From assembly GCA_023717565.1 (NCBI GenBank), contig JAMQPI010000663.1:1-35698 (forward strand): DNA of 35,698 nucleotides, in the 5' to 3' direction. The notes below the pieces were generated by a model. The model did not search any database, was not told the origin of the DNA, and saw only the letters and a program-made list of their open reading frames with translations. A program made the translations under genes and the position numbers. Of the stretch, positions 28,059 through 35,698 are shown in pieces; position 1 is the first letter of the stretch; each line of letters begins with the position of its first letter. The stretch is from Pyrinomonadaceae bacterium (GTDB lineage: Bacteria; Acidobacteriota; Blastocatellia; Pyrinomonadales; Pyrinomonadaceae).

Positions 28059-28946
28059 CTAAACAATGTCCGCAAAAGTCTTTTCCATGCGGCGAAAGTA
28101 GAAGGCGCCGGTGATCAGAATGACTAAAGCAGCGGCGGACGAGACTGCGATGATTGGACCGGGCGCGGTACTTGTTCCCAACAGAGCCCAACGAAAGCCT
28201 TCGACTACGCCGACCATCGGGTTCAAACCGTAGAGAGTGCGCCAGGGTTCAGGAAGCAAGCTGCTCGGGTAAGCAATTGGCGTAACGAACAACCAGAACT
28301 GCGTGATGAACGGAACTGCATGGCGCACGTCGCGATATTCAACGTTCAGTGCCGATAGCCAGAGCCCCACACCCAGGGACGTGATCAGCGCAAGCAGCAA
28401 AAACAACGGCAGCCAGAGGGCGTTTACCGTCGGCACTATGCCGTAGAACAGCATCATTCCCAGCAGCACCACAAAGGCAAGTGCGAAGTCCACGATGCCC
28501 GAAAGCACTGACGCGATTGGAATCGTAAGCCTTGGGAAGTAGACCTTGGTGATCAGGTTTGCGCTGCCGACCAGGCTATTTGATGATTGGCCCAATCCAT
28601 TAGCGAAAAAGGACCAGGGCACCAGGGCCGCGAAAGCGAAGATGGGATACGGAATGCCGTCCGAAGGGACCTTGGCCAATCGTCCAAAGAACAGACTGAA
28701 AACAACCATCGTGAAGAACGGCTGAATGATGGCCCAGGTGGCGCCCAGCGCCGTTTGCTTGTACCTGACCTTTATGTCGCGCCAGATCAGGAAGTACAGG
28801 AGTTCGCGGTACTCCCATAGCTCACCCAGCTTCAGCGATACCCATCCACGCGATGGCTGAATGCGGAAGACAGACAGATCGGCGGTCGAGTGTGACTCTG
28901 ATCGGCTTAGGATATTAGAAGAATCGATCGTGTCGCTTGGCGTCAT
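28059..28946 (-). CDS. wzm: Polysaccharide ABC transporter permease (ABC-2 type)
   Basis: WEYRELLYFLIWRDIKVRYKQTALGATWAIIQPFFTMVVFSLFFGRLAKVPSDGIPYPIFAFAALVPWSFFANGLGQSSNSLVGSANLITKVYFPRLTIPIASVLSG..EYRDVRHAVPFITQFWLFVTPIAYP..NPMVGVVEGFRWALLG. Confidence 0.96.
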   Translation of the reverse strand: MTPSDTIDSSNILSRSESHSTADLSVFRIQPSRGWVSLKLGELWEYRELLYFLIWRDIKVRYKQTALGATWAIIQPFFTMVVFSLFFGRLAKVPSDGIPYPIFAFAALVPWSFFANGLGQSSNSLVGSANLITKVYFPRLTIPIASVLSGIVDFALAFVVLLGMMLFYGIVPTVNALWLPLFLLLALITSLGVGLWLSALNVEYRDVRHAVPFITQFWLFVTPIAYPSSLLPEPWRTLYGLNPMVGVVEGFRWALLGTSTAPGPIIAVSSAAALVILITGAFYFRRMEKTFADIV

Positions 28947-28947
28947 G

Positions 28948-30021
28948 TCAAAAGCTACCAGCCAGTTCGGATACTATTCGGTCAGCTGCTTGACCATCGC
29001 CAAACTCTGACGGCGGAATACCACTCGGCCATCGCCGGCCATTGGCGGCTTCACGGATTTGCTCGCGGTCCTTTCCCACCAGCACGTTCCATCCGGCCTT
29101 CACCGTTTCTACCCACTCCGTTTCCTGTCTCAACGTTACGCAGGGAACACCAAAGAAATAAGCTTCCTTCTGAATCCCGCCGGAGTCCGTTAGCACCAGA
29201 CGCGCGTTCTGCTCCAACAGCAGCATGTCCAGATAACCAAGCGGCTCAATCATCTTGAGGTGTGGCAGGTCGCCCAATTTGGCGTTCAGCTCAGCAATCT
29301 TCTTCCGTGTGCGTGGATGTACTGGAAAGACTATGGGTTCATGAATCTCGTTGAAGGCAGAGAGTATGCTGTCGAGATGTTCCGGCACGTCAGTGTTGTA
29401 AGGCCGGTGGATGGTCGCCAGGATGTAACTCCGCGCTTGCAGGCCCAGGTCCTTCATGATGGTTGAGCGCTCGCGGGCGAGTTCAGAGAACTCAAGGACC
29501 GCATCGTACATAGTGTCGCCTACGAGGTGGACGCCACTAGTAACGCCCTCGTTCTTTAGGTTCTCAACGGCGGTTTGAGTTGGACAGAAATGGATGTCCG
29601 CGCAGTGATCTACCAGGACCCGATTGTGCTCTTCGGGCATCGAGCGATTGAAGGAGCGCAATCCCGCTTCGACATGCGCCAGCGGAAGGTTGAGTTTCAC
29701 TGCGGCCAGAGCACCGGCGAGCGTGGTATTAGTGTCGCCATAAACCAACACCCAATCGGGCTCCAGGCTCAGCATCACCTCTTCCAGATTCGCGAGCATC
29801 TGAGCGGTTTGCCAACCGTGTGTACCGGATCCGACGTTGAGGTTGATGTCTGGTTCGGGTATTCCCAACTCGTCAAAAAAGATTTGGGACATAGCGTGAT
29901 CGTAGTGCTGGCCAGAGTGCACCAGGAATTCAGTATGTCCGGCCTGTCGCAAGGCTTTGCTGACGGGAGCTGCTTTGATGAATTGGGGACGAGCGCCGAC
30001 TATGGAGAGTACCCTTAACAT
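28948..30021 (-). CDS. wbpI: Non-hydrolysing UDP-sugar 2-epimerase (WecB/WbpI family)
   Basis: LRVLSIVGARPQFIKAAPVSKALR..VHSGQHYDHAMSQIFFDELGIPEPDINLNVGSGTHGWQTAQML..VLVYGDTNTTLAGALAAVKLNLPLAHVEAGLRSFNRSMPEEHNRVLVDH..LTDSGGIQKEAYFFGVPCVTLRQETEWVETVKAGWN. WbpI rather than WecB is inferred from context. Confidence 0.88.
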   Translation of the reverse strand: MLRVLSIVGARPQFIKAAPVSKALRQAGHTEFLVHSGQHYDHAMSQIFFDELGIPEPDINLNVGSGTHGWQTAQMLANLEEVMLSLEPDWVLVYGDTNTTLAGALAAVKLNLPLAHVEAGLRSFNRSMPEEHNRVLVDHCADIHFCPTQTAVENLKNEGVTSGVHLVGDTMYDAVLEFSELARERSTIMKDLGLQARSYILATIHRPYNTDVPEHLDSILSAFNEIHEPIVFPVHPRTRKKIAELNAKLGDLPHLKMIEPLGYLDMLLLEQNARLVLTDSGGIQKEAYFFGVPCVTLRQETEWVETVKAGWNVLVGKDREQIREAANGRRWPSGIPPSEFGDGQAADRIVSELAGSF

Positions 30022-31208
30022 TACCTTAAGACGTCTGAGTAGAAACTCGCGATTACGTCGACCACGGTCGCCAAACTTCCTTCGGGCAATTCTGGATAAA
30101 TCGGCAATGCCAGCACCTCGCTGGCCGCGCGCTCGCTCACGGGGAATTGACCGCTTCGGTAGCCCATGTCATGGAAGCACTCCTGCAAATGCAGCGGAAC
30201 GGGGTAGTAGACCTCTGCGCCGATTCCGCGAGATTTTAGGTGGGCCATTAAGAGGTCGCGACAGGAACACCGAATCACAAACTGATTGTAGATGTGGCGA
30301 GAGTCCAAGGCTTCGACGGGGACAGCAACTGGCTGCAAGTCGCTGATGGTCGTCGTTGATGAATCGTTTGCGAGCAGACCGGCTAGTTTCAACAGCGGTC
30401 GATAGTTGGCTGCATTGCGCCGGCGGGCAGCGGTCCAATCATCCAAATGTTTCAACTTGACGCGCAGCACTGCCGCCTGCAGCGCGTCGAGTCGGAAGTT
30501 GCCCCCGACTACTTTGTTGTAATACTTGGGTCGATAGCCGTGGTTGCGCAGGAGCTTGATCTGGTCGGCCAGACCTGGATCGTTCGTGGTGACCATCCCG
30601 CCATCACCAAAACCTCCGAGGTTCTTCGATGGGAAAAAGCTGAAGCACCCCAGGTGTCCGATAGAGCCGGCCCGCCGGCCTTTGTACTCGGCGCCGATAG
30701 CTTGCGCGGCATCCTCAATGACGTCGAGCCGGTTTCGCCGGGCTATTCTCATTATGGGATCCATGTCAGCCATCTGACCGAAGAGATGGACTGCGATGAT
30801 GGCGCGTGTCTGCTCGGTGATCGCTGCTTCGATGGCGACCGGATCGATGTTGTAAGTCGTGGGATCAATGTCGACAAAGACCGGCAAGCCGCCTAAACGG
30901 GCAATCGCGCCGGCGGTGGCAAAGAAACTGTATGGAGTGGTGATTACTTCGTCGCCTGGCTCGAGACCAATCGCCATGAGCGCGACGAGGAGTGCGTCGG
31001 TGCCGGATGAAACGCCAATGCCGAATTCACATTGTGAGTAAGAGGCAATCTCCTCTTCCAGCGCTTCGACTTCGGGACCAAGAATGAAGTGTTGCGACTC
31101 GATCACGCGGTCGAGGGCCTCGCGAATCTCGTCGCGAATGGTGTTGTACTGTGCCTTGAGGTCGAGCAGGGGGACGGTGACTTGAGCTAAAGCTGCGCTA
31201 GAGGACAT
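30021..31208 (-). CDS. wbpE: DegT-family PLP-dependent aminotransferase (WbpE/WlbC-like)
   Basis: [111 protein letters not shown]. Specific role inferred from operon context. Confidence 0.9.
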   Translation of the reverse strand: MSSSAALAQVTVPLLDLKAQYNTIRDEIREALDRVIESQHFILGPEVEALEEEIASYSQCEFGIGVSSGTDALLVALMAIGLEPGDEVITTPYSFFATAGAIARLGGLPVFVDIDPTTYNIDPVAIEAAITEQTRAIIAVHLFGQMADMDPIMRIARRNRLDVIEDAAQAIGAEYKGRRAGSIGHLGCFSFFPSKNLGGFGDGGMVTTNDPGLADQIKLLRNHGYRPKYYNKVVGGNFRLDALQAAVLRVKLKHLDDWTAARRRNAANYRPLLKLAGLLANDSSTTTISDLQPVAVPVEALDSRHIYNQFVIRCSCRDLLMAHLKSRGIGAEVYYPVPLHLQECFHDMGYRSGQFPVSERAASEVLALPIYPELPEGSLATVVDVIASFYSDVLR

Positions 31209-31248
31209 GGTAAATCTCTTTGGGAATCAGAAGTCAGAAGAAAGAAAA

Positions 31249-31343
31249 AACGATCCACGAAATCACACGAAAACACACGAAACGGATGCTCTTATTTCGT
31301 GTGGTTTCGTGTGATTTCGTGGATCGTTCTTGCTGTTTTCATT
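31249..31343. repeat. Intergenic palindromic element, copy 1 (37-nt arms 31246-31282 and 31295-31331, 12-nt loop)
   Basis: Arms pair 35/37 by eye; nested CACGAAA-like motifs; near-identical copy at 33039-33133; loop cggatgctctta identical in both copies. Confidence 0.9.
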
Positions 31344-31992
31344 GCTGTAAAGATTGGTCCTCGGGCCAGTCGAGGCATTGGACGACCAGCGGCTCGACTT
31401 CCTGGTAGCGCCAGTGACTCTCAGGGCAAATCATCAACCCGGCTGACGACGGACCACTGACTGATAGGCGATGTCCGTGGCGACTCATCCAACCTTTACG
31501 GATTGCCGGAACGCCCAGCATCAACGCGTAGTCGGGAACATCACTCGTCACGACCGCACCAGCGCCAACGAAGGCATGTCGCCCAATCGTCACGCCGCAA
31601 ACAACGGTCGCATTGGCGCCGATGGTTGCGCCCTTTCTGACCAGCGTTCTCTTGTATTCACTCTTTCGCTCGATGCCGCTGCGCGGATTGATGACGTTGG
31701 TGAAGACCATTGATGGCCCGCAAAACACTTCGTCCTCCAGGAACACTCCTTCATAGAGCGAAACATTGTTTTGGATCTTGCAGCGGTCGCCGATGGTTAC
31801 TCGCGAAGCTACGTTCACGTTTTGCCCGAGCACGCAGTCTCGGCCAATCCTGACGTCTTTCATGACATGCGAAAAGTGCCAGATCTTCGTGCCTTTACCG
31901 ATTTCACAAGGCTCATCGATGTAGCACGACTCATGCACAAAGAAGGGGCGATCACTGCTTGTTTCGCGCGCCTGCTTGAACGACTGACTCAT
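31339..31992 (-). CDS. wbpD: Left-handed beta-helix N-acyltransferase (WbpD/WlbB-like)
   Basis: Hexapeptide repeats: [129 protein letters not shown]. Confidence 0.92.
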   Translation of the reverse strand: MSQSFKQARETSSDRPFFVHESCYIDEPCEIGKGTKIWHFSHVMKDVRIGRDCVLGQNVNVASRVTIGDRCKIQNNVSLYEGVFLEDEVFCGPSMVFTNVINPRSGIERKSEYKRTLVRKGATIGANATVVCGVTIGRHAFVGAGAVVTSDVPDYALMLGVPAIRKGWMSRHGHRLSVSGPSSAGLMICPESHWRYQEVEPLVVQCLDWPEDQSLQQ

Positions 31993-32999
31993 ATAGTCAC
32001 CAGCTCTGCCAGCGGTGATGCCATTTGGACCGGCTGGCCCTGAGTCTGCAGCGAGCGATGCGAGGCCTGTAGCACGCTAAGAACTTGTAACGCACTGGTA
32101 CCATCGGTGCGCGGCATGCGTCGCGTTTCCAGGCATTCGAGGAAATGCTGACACTCGAGCATTAGCGGTTCATCGGGAGCAAACTCAATGCTGGTACCGC
32201 CACCCTGGCGCGGAACAAATTCACCGTCGATCCAATCCATACCCTGATCATAGAGCAGCAACTTGTTCTCTGCCGCCACGTCGTTAAAGCAGGCCATCTT
32301 CTTTGCGCCTACGACCACCAGCCGGTGCTCTTTGTATGGATGCAGCCAACTGACAAAGATGTGCGCGCGCACGCCGTTGTCGAAAAGCATATTCGTAACC
32401 GTCACATCCGCGATGTTGGGTTGTAGATACGCACCGCCTGTTGAGGTTACTTCCATCGGGAGTTCGCCGATCAGTCGCAAGATGACCGCAATGTCATGAG
32501 GCGCGAAACTCCACAGAATGTTTTCTTCGCGTCTCACCCGGCCCAGGTTAAGTCGATTCGAGTAGATGTACTGGACCTTGCCTAACTCGCCGCGATCGAT
32601 AATCTGCTTCAACTTGAGGATTGCCGGATGATATTCGAGTAGGTGCCCGACCATCAGGATCCGATTGAACTGTTCGGCGAGGCGGACCAACTTCTCTCCG
32701 TCACGATAACGCAGGGCCAGAGGCTTTTCGACAAACACATCCTTACCCGCAAGCAGGGCGGCTTCGGCCATCCAGGCATGTTGCTCGGCAGGGGTTGAGA
32801 TGATCACTGCCTTAATGTGGTCATTCGTCAGGACGGCTTCATAGTCAGTGGTGGTGACCACGTCGGGATATTGCTCGGCCAGCAGCATAAGTCGACCCAC
32901 GTTGCTATCGCAGATATGCGACAGCACTCCGAGCCGGTGGAAATTCCGGAGCAGGTTTTTGCCCCAGTTCCCACAACCCACTACAGCAAGTTGATTCAT
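31989..32999 (-). CDS. wbpB: Gfo/Idh/MocA-family dehydrogenase (WbpB/WlbA-like)
   Basis: [104 protein letters not shown] at 32999; the longer listed ORF (to 33068) reads into the hairpin repeat and is not a credible start. Confidence 0.9.
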   Translation of the reverse strand: MNQLAVVGCGNWGKNLLRNFHRLGVLSHICDSNVGRLMLLAEQYPDVVTTTDYEAVLTNDHIKAVIISTPAEQHAWMAEAALLAGKDVFVEKPLALRYRDGEKLVRLAEQFNRILMVGHLLEYHPAILKLKQIIDRGELGKVQYIYSNRLNLGRVRREENILWSFAPHDIAVILRLIGELPMEVTSTGGAYLQPNIADVTVTNMLFDNGVRAHIFVSWLHPYKEHRLVVVGAKKMACFNDVAAENKLLLYDQGMDWIDGEFVPRQGGGTSIEFAPDEPLMLECQHFLECLETRRMPRTDGTSALQVLSVLQASHRSLQTQGQPVQMASPLAELVTI

Positions 33000-33038
33000 A
33001 TTTTGCGTTTCTGTTTCCCTTGAGTGCTGAAAGACAAG

Positions 33039-33133
33039 AACGATCCACGAAATCACACGAAACCACACGAAACGGATGCTCTTATTTCGTGTTGCTTCGT
33101 GTGATTTCGTGGATCGTTCTTGCTGTTTTCATT
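33039..33133. repeat. Intergenic palindromic element, copy 2 (37-nt arms 33036-33072 and 33085-33121, 12-nt loop)
   Basis: About 95 bp shared with copy 1 with ~3 differences counted by eye; arms pair 35/37. Confidence 0.9.
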
Positions 33134-33151
33134 CCGCCTTCATCCTTGCCT

Positions 33152-35563
33152 TTACCCGGCCGCTTCGACTTCGTTGTCGGCGCCTTTGTAGTAGCTCTGA
33201 CCGTAGTAGCTCTGGTAGTAGTAATAATCGTGGGGACGCAAGGTGGCTTTGTTCAGAACCACGCCGATTATCTTTGCGCCTACGTCCGTCAATACCTGCC
33301 GTCCGCGGCGCGCAATCTCTCGGGAACTCTTGCCGGCGTGGACCACTAACAGCACGCCATCAACCAGAGTGCCCAGCAGCACGCCATCGGTGAAGGCGGC
33401 GACGGGCGGAGAATCGATGATGATGTGAGTAAAGGTCGATTCCATACACGTCAGCATTCTGCGCATCTGCTCGGAACCGAGAAGCTCAGCGGGATTTGGC
33501 GGCGTTGACCCACACGTAAGCACGTAGAGCCCACTGTCTTTCTCACGTTGGACGATGTTCAGTATCTCAGCGTCGGTCAGTTCATTTGACAGGATCGTGC
33601 TTAGTCCGACTTTGTTTGAAAGATGAAAGATTGCGTGCATGCGTGGCTTGCGCATGTCCGCGTCCACAATCAGGACCGTACCCTCTGTCTGCGCCAGGCT
33701 GTAGGCCATGTTGATGGCGGTCGTTGTCTTACCTTCGCCGGGTAAACTCGACGTCACCAGCAATGTTTTGGGGGCCCGCCCGGCCTTAGACAAGAGTACA
33801 GACGTACGCAGCTGGCGATATGACTCGGCCAACGATGAATGTTTCTCGGCACCAGTCAGTAGCGCTATTGCGTGCCCGTTGCCATTGCCGTTACCGTTTT
33901 TCCCGAATGGCGAGCCTGGGAAAAAGCGGCGCATGCCCTCGGCCAGGGGGATTACTGCCAGCGCGGGTAAACGCAGGGCTTTCTCCACGTCGTCCGGCGT
34001 ATCCACAGTGTCGTCCAGGTATTCGAGGAACAGGGCCAACCCTACGCCGAAGGTAAGTGAGAGCAGCAAGGCCACCACAATTACCTGCAGACGTCGCGGC
34101 CCCACAGCTGTTTTTGGTGTGGCTGCATAATCAACTACGTGAATATTGTTCTGCGTGCCCGCAGCGGAAACATCATTTTCCTTTGACCGCTGCAGTAGGC
34201 TTTCCAGCAGTCCCTTGTTGGTGCCGATTTCCTGTTGAATGATCCGGTAATTGATAGCCGCTTCATTTTGCGTCAGCGTGGTGCCCCGTTGCTCGTTAAA
34301 GGATTTCCGCAACGCTCGTTCCCGATCCAGCGACTGATGAAAGCGCGTCTCGAGGAGTTTTGATTCGGTCGAGCTGGCGCGCGAATGGGCCTCCAGGATT
34401 TGACTCTCAAGTCCGGCAATCTGCTTCGCAACTTCTTTTACCTCGGGCCATTCTTCGGTGTTGTCCGCCAGCAGCTGAGTCATTCGTCCTTTGAGGTCGG
34501 CGAGCTTGGTTTCCAGGTCCTTGGTGTTAGCCGCCGCGATCGCGTCCATTGCGCCGGGCTCCTGGCTAACGCGATATGCGGCTTCGAACGACTTGCGTTC
34601 GTTTTCCGCTTCCAAGAGCTGCTTATTCAACCCAGAGAGCCGATCGACCACCGTATTCTGGCTGTCGTCAAGCGAGAGGATCTGATTGCTCTTGGCGTAG
34701 TTGATCAGCTTCTCTTCATTGGTACGGATGTCTGACTGCAGTTCCGCAATTCGCCGTTGCAGAAAATCCCCGGTGGTGTAGTTGGTCTCAGTCTTCTTTT
34801 CCAAATTTGTCAGCACATACACTTCCGCGATGGTGTTGACTACCTTAGCGGCCACCTGCGGATCGGGATGAGTAAAGTGAATTTCTATCAAACGAGTGTC
34901 CTTGACCTGCTGTACCTCCAGCAGTTGCTGCAAGGATTCAACGTGAGGCGCCAGCCTGTTGACCTCTTCTAAATTGTCGGCGGTTGTTTTGGGTCCGCTG
35001 GTGTCAACGAAGGTCAAGCGGTCAGATGGAGTCGACTTTTGTGGTTCAGGAGTATTACGGCCGATGCCTACCATCCGTAACATGCTCTGCCAGGTCGATC
35101 GAGTCTGACTGGGCGGACGCAGGAAACTCTGGTTGTGTTCAAGGTCCAATGCCTTGACGACCCGGCTGAGCAGTGAGGCGCTGGAAAGAATTTGAATCTG
35201 CGTGTTTATGTAGCCGGGATCCTCATACGTCTTGTTGACGATTACCGGACTGCCTTTGAACGCTCCGAGGGCCGGGTTGCTGTCCTCATCCACTTGAATG
35301 CGCACCCGCGCTTCGTAGATGTCCGGCTTGCGCGCCATGTAAATCGCTACCAGCGTGGTAACGAGCGCTGTGATGGCCAGGAGCAGCCACAAATGCCTGC
35401 GAACCGATCTCCAGTAGTCTCGTAGATGAGCTTCGCCCTCCGGGCCGTAGTCCATGCCGTAGCCCTGCGATGGCGGGTACGTATCCCTTTGAGGAATATC
35501 ATTTGCGGTATTCTGGCTTGGCACAAGGCCTTGCTGTTGGTTGGGGTCTGGTTTGTCATTCAT
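33152..35563 (-). CDS. Wzc-like chain-length determinant / bacterial tyrosine (BY) kinase
   Basis: N-terminal Wzz-type domain (HLRDYWRSVRRHLWLLLAITALVTTLVAIYMARKPDIYEA), coiled-coil region, Walker A LVTSSLPGEGKTTTAINMA, Walker A' VLIVDADMRKPR, Tyr-rich C-terminus HDYYYYQSYYGQSYYKG. Confidence 0.96.
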   Translation of the reverse strand: MNDKPDPNQQQGLVPSQNTANDIPQRDTYPPSQGYGMDYGPEGEAHLRDYWRSVRRHLWLLLAITALVTTLVAIYMARKPDIYEARVRIQVDEDSNPALGAFKGSPVIVNKTYEDPGYINTQIQILSSASLLSRVVKALDLEHNQSFLRPPSQTRSTWQSMLRMVGIGRNTPEPQKSTPSDRLTFVDTSGPKTTADNLEEVNRLAPHVESLQQLLEVQQVKDTRLIEIHFTHPDPQVAAKVVNTIAEVYVLTNLEKKTETNYTTGDFLQRRIAELQSDIRTNEEKLINYAKSNQILSLDDSQNTVVDRLSGLNKQLLEAENERKSFEAAYRVSQEPGAMDAIAAANTKDLETKLADLKGRMTQLLADNTEEWPEVKEVAKQIAGLESQILEAHSRASSTESKLLETRFHQSLDRERALRKSFNEQRGTTLTQNEAAINYRIIQQEIGTNKGLLESLLQRSKENDVSAAGTQNNIHVVDYAATPKTAVGPRRLQVIVVALLLSLTFGVGLALFLEYLDDTVDTPDDVEKALRLPALAVIPLAEGMRRFFPGSPFGKNGNGNGNGHAIALLTGAEKHSSLAESYRQLRTSVLLSKAGRAPKTLLVTSSLPGEGKTTTAINMAYSLAQTEGTVLIVDADMRKPRMHAIFHLSNKVGLSTILSNELTDAEILNIVQREKDSGLYVLTCGSTPPNPAELLGSEQMRRMLTCMESTFTHIIIDSPPVAAFTDGVLLGTLVDGVLLVVHAGKSSREIARRGRQVLTDVGAKIIGVVLNKATLRPHDYYYYQSYYGQSYYKGADNEVEAAG

Positions 35564-35571
35564 ATAAGAAT

Positions 35572-35599
35572 TTGGGATTTGGGATTTCGCATTGCGGAT
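35572..35599. repeat. Short imperfect heptameric tandem repeat
   Basis: TTGGGAT TTGGGAT TTCGCAT TGCGGAT, four 7-nt units just upstream of the BY-kinase start. Confidence 0.7.
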
Positions 35600-35606
35600 T
35601 TTGAAA

Positions 35607-35679
35607 ACTCAACTGAGTGTCATGGAGTCAGTACCGTAGCGCGGTAGCGTCGGGTCCGGTTCATGACACTCAGTTGAGT
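35607..35679. repeat. 18-bp perfect inverted repeat enclosing a smaller hairpin, upstream of the first gene
   Basis: actcaactgagtgtcatg (35607-35624) and catgacactcagttgagt (35662-35679), with taccg..cggta stem inside the 37-nt spacer. Confidence 0.85.
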
Positions 35680-35698
35680 CTGGACACGGCCCGACCCG

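Noticed and set aside
31989-33068. Extended start of the WbpB-like ORF (MWFRVISWIVLVFQHSRETETQN...) as a possible signal/TM segment
   Set aside because: The extension is encoded by the hairpin repeat; the Rossmann-fold start [13 protein letters not shown] at 32999 is the natural N-terminus.
31220-33393. Plus-strand ORFs starting MLLFRV(V/A)SCDFVDRSCC (within 31220-31408 and 33076-33393), looking like a repeated small protein
   Set aside because: They are translations of the two palindromic repeat copies running into antisense of wbpD and BY-kinase. The similarity comes from the DNA repeat; no RBS or family features.
35641-35650. GCGGTAGCGT on the plus strand, matching 10 nt of the enterobacterial ops/JUMPstart element (GGCGGTAGCGTG)
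   Set aside because: It is on the strand opposite to the operon and arises within the taccgtagcgcggta mini-palindrome. It would only be relevant to a divergent transcript to the right of the window, which cannot be seen.

Overview
The window is a 35.7 kb unidirectional surface-glycan biosynthesis and export locus. All credible genes are on the minus strand, so it is transcribed right to left. Transcription order: Wzc-like chain-length/BY-kinase; a wbpB-wbpD-wbpE-wbpI-like set for a UDP-2,3-diacetamido-2,3-dideoxy-hexuronate (UDP-ManNAc3NAcA type); Wzm ABC permease; two divergent NeuB-like nonulosonate synthases; NeuC-like epimerase; NeuA-like cytidylyltransferase; methyltransferase; AsnB-like amidotransferase; two Gfo/Idh oxidoreductases; Wzt ATPase with C-terminal extension; two methyltransferases; three consecutive uncharacterised GT-B-like proteins; GT4; methyltransferase; two GT4; O-antigen ligase/polymerase; GT4; CapK/PaaK-like adenylate-forming enzyme; GT2-methyltransferase fusion; truncated DegT aminotransferase. 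Main points for a second look: (1) the chemistry implied by combining a diacetamido-uronate, an amidotransferase, nonulosonic acid(s) and five methyltransferase domains; (2) a hybrid export logic, with ABC-type Wzm/Wzt plus Wzc-like and Wzy/WaaL-like proteins and no Wzx seen; (3) a tandem set of three GT-B-like proteins; (4) two near-identical ~95 bp intergenic hairpin elements flanking the wbpD-wbpB pair; (5) an 18 bp perfect inverted repeat and a heptameric repeat upstream of the first gene. No tRNA, rRNA, CRISPR or transposase gene was recognised. Functions come from reading the supplied translations, with no database search.
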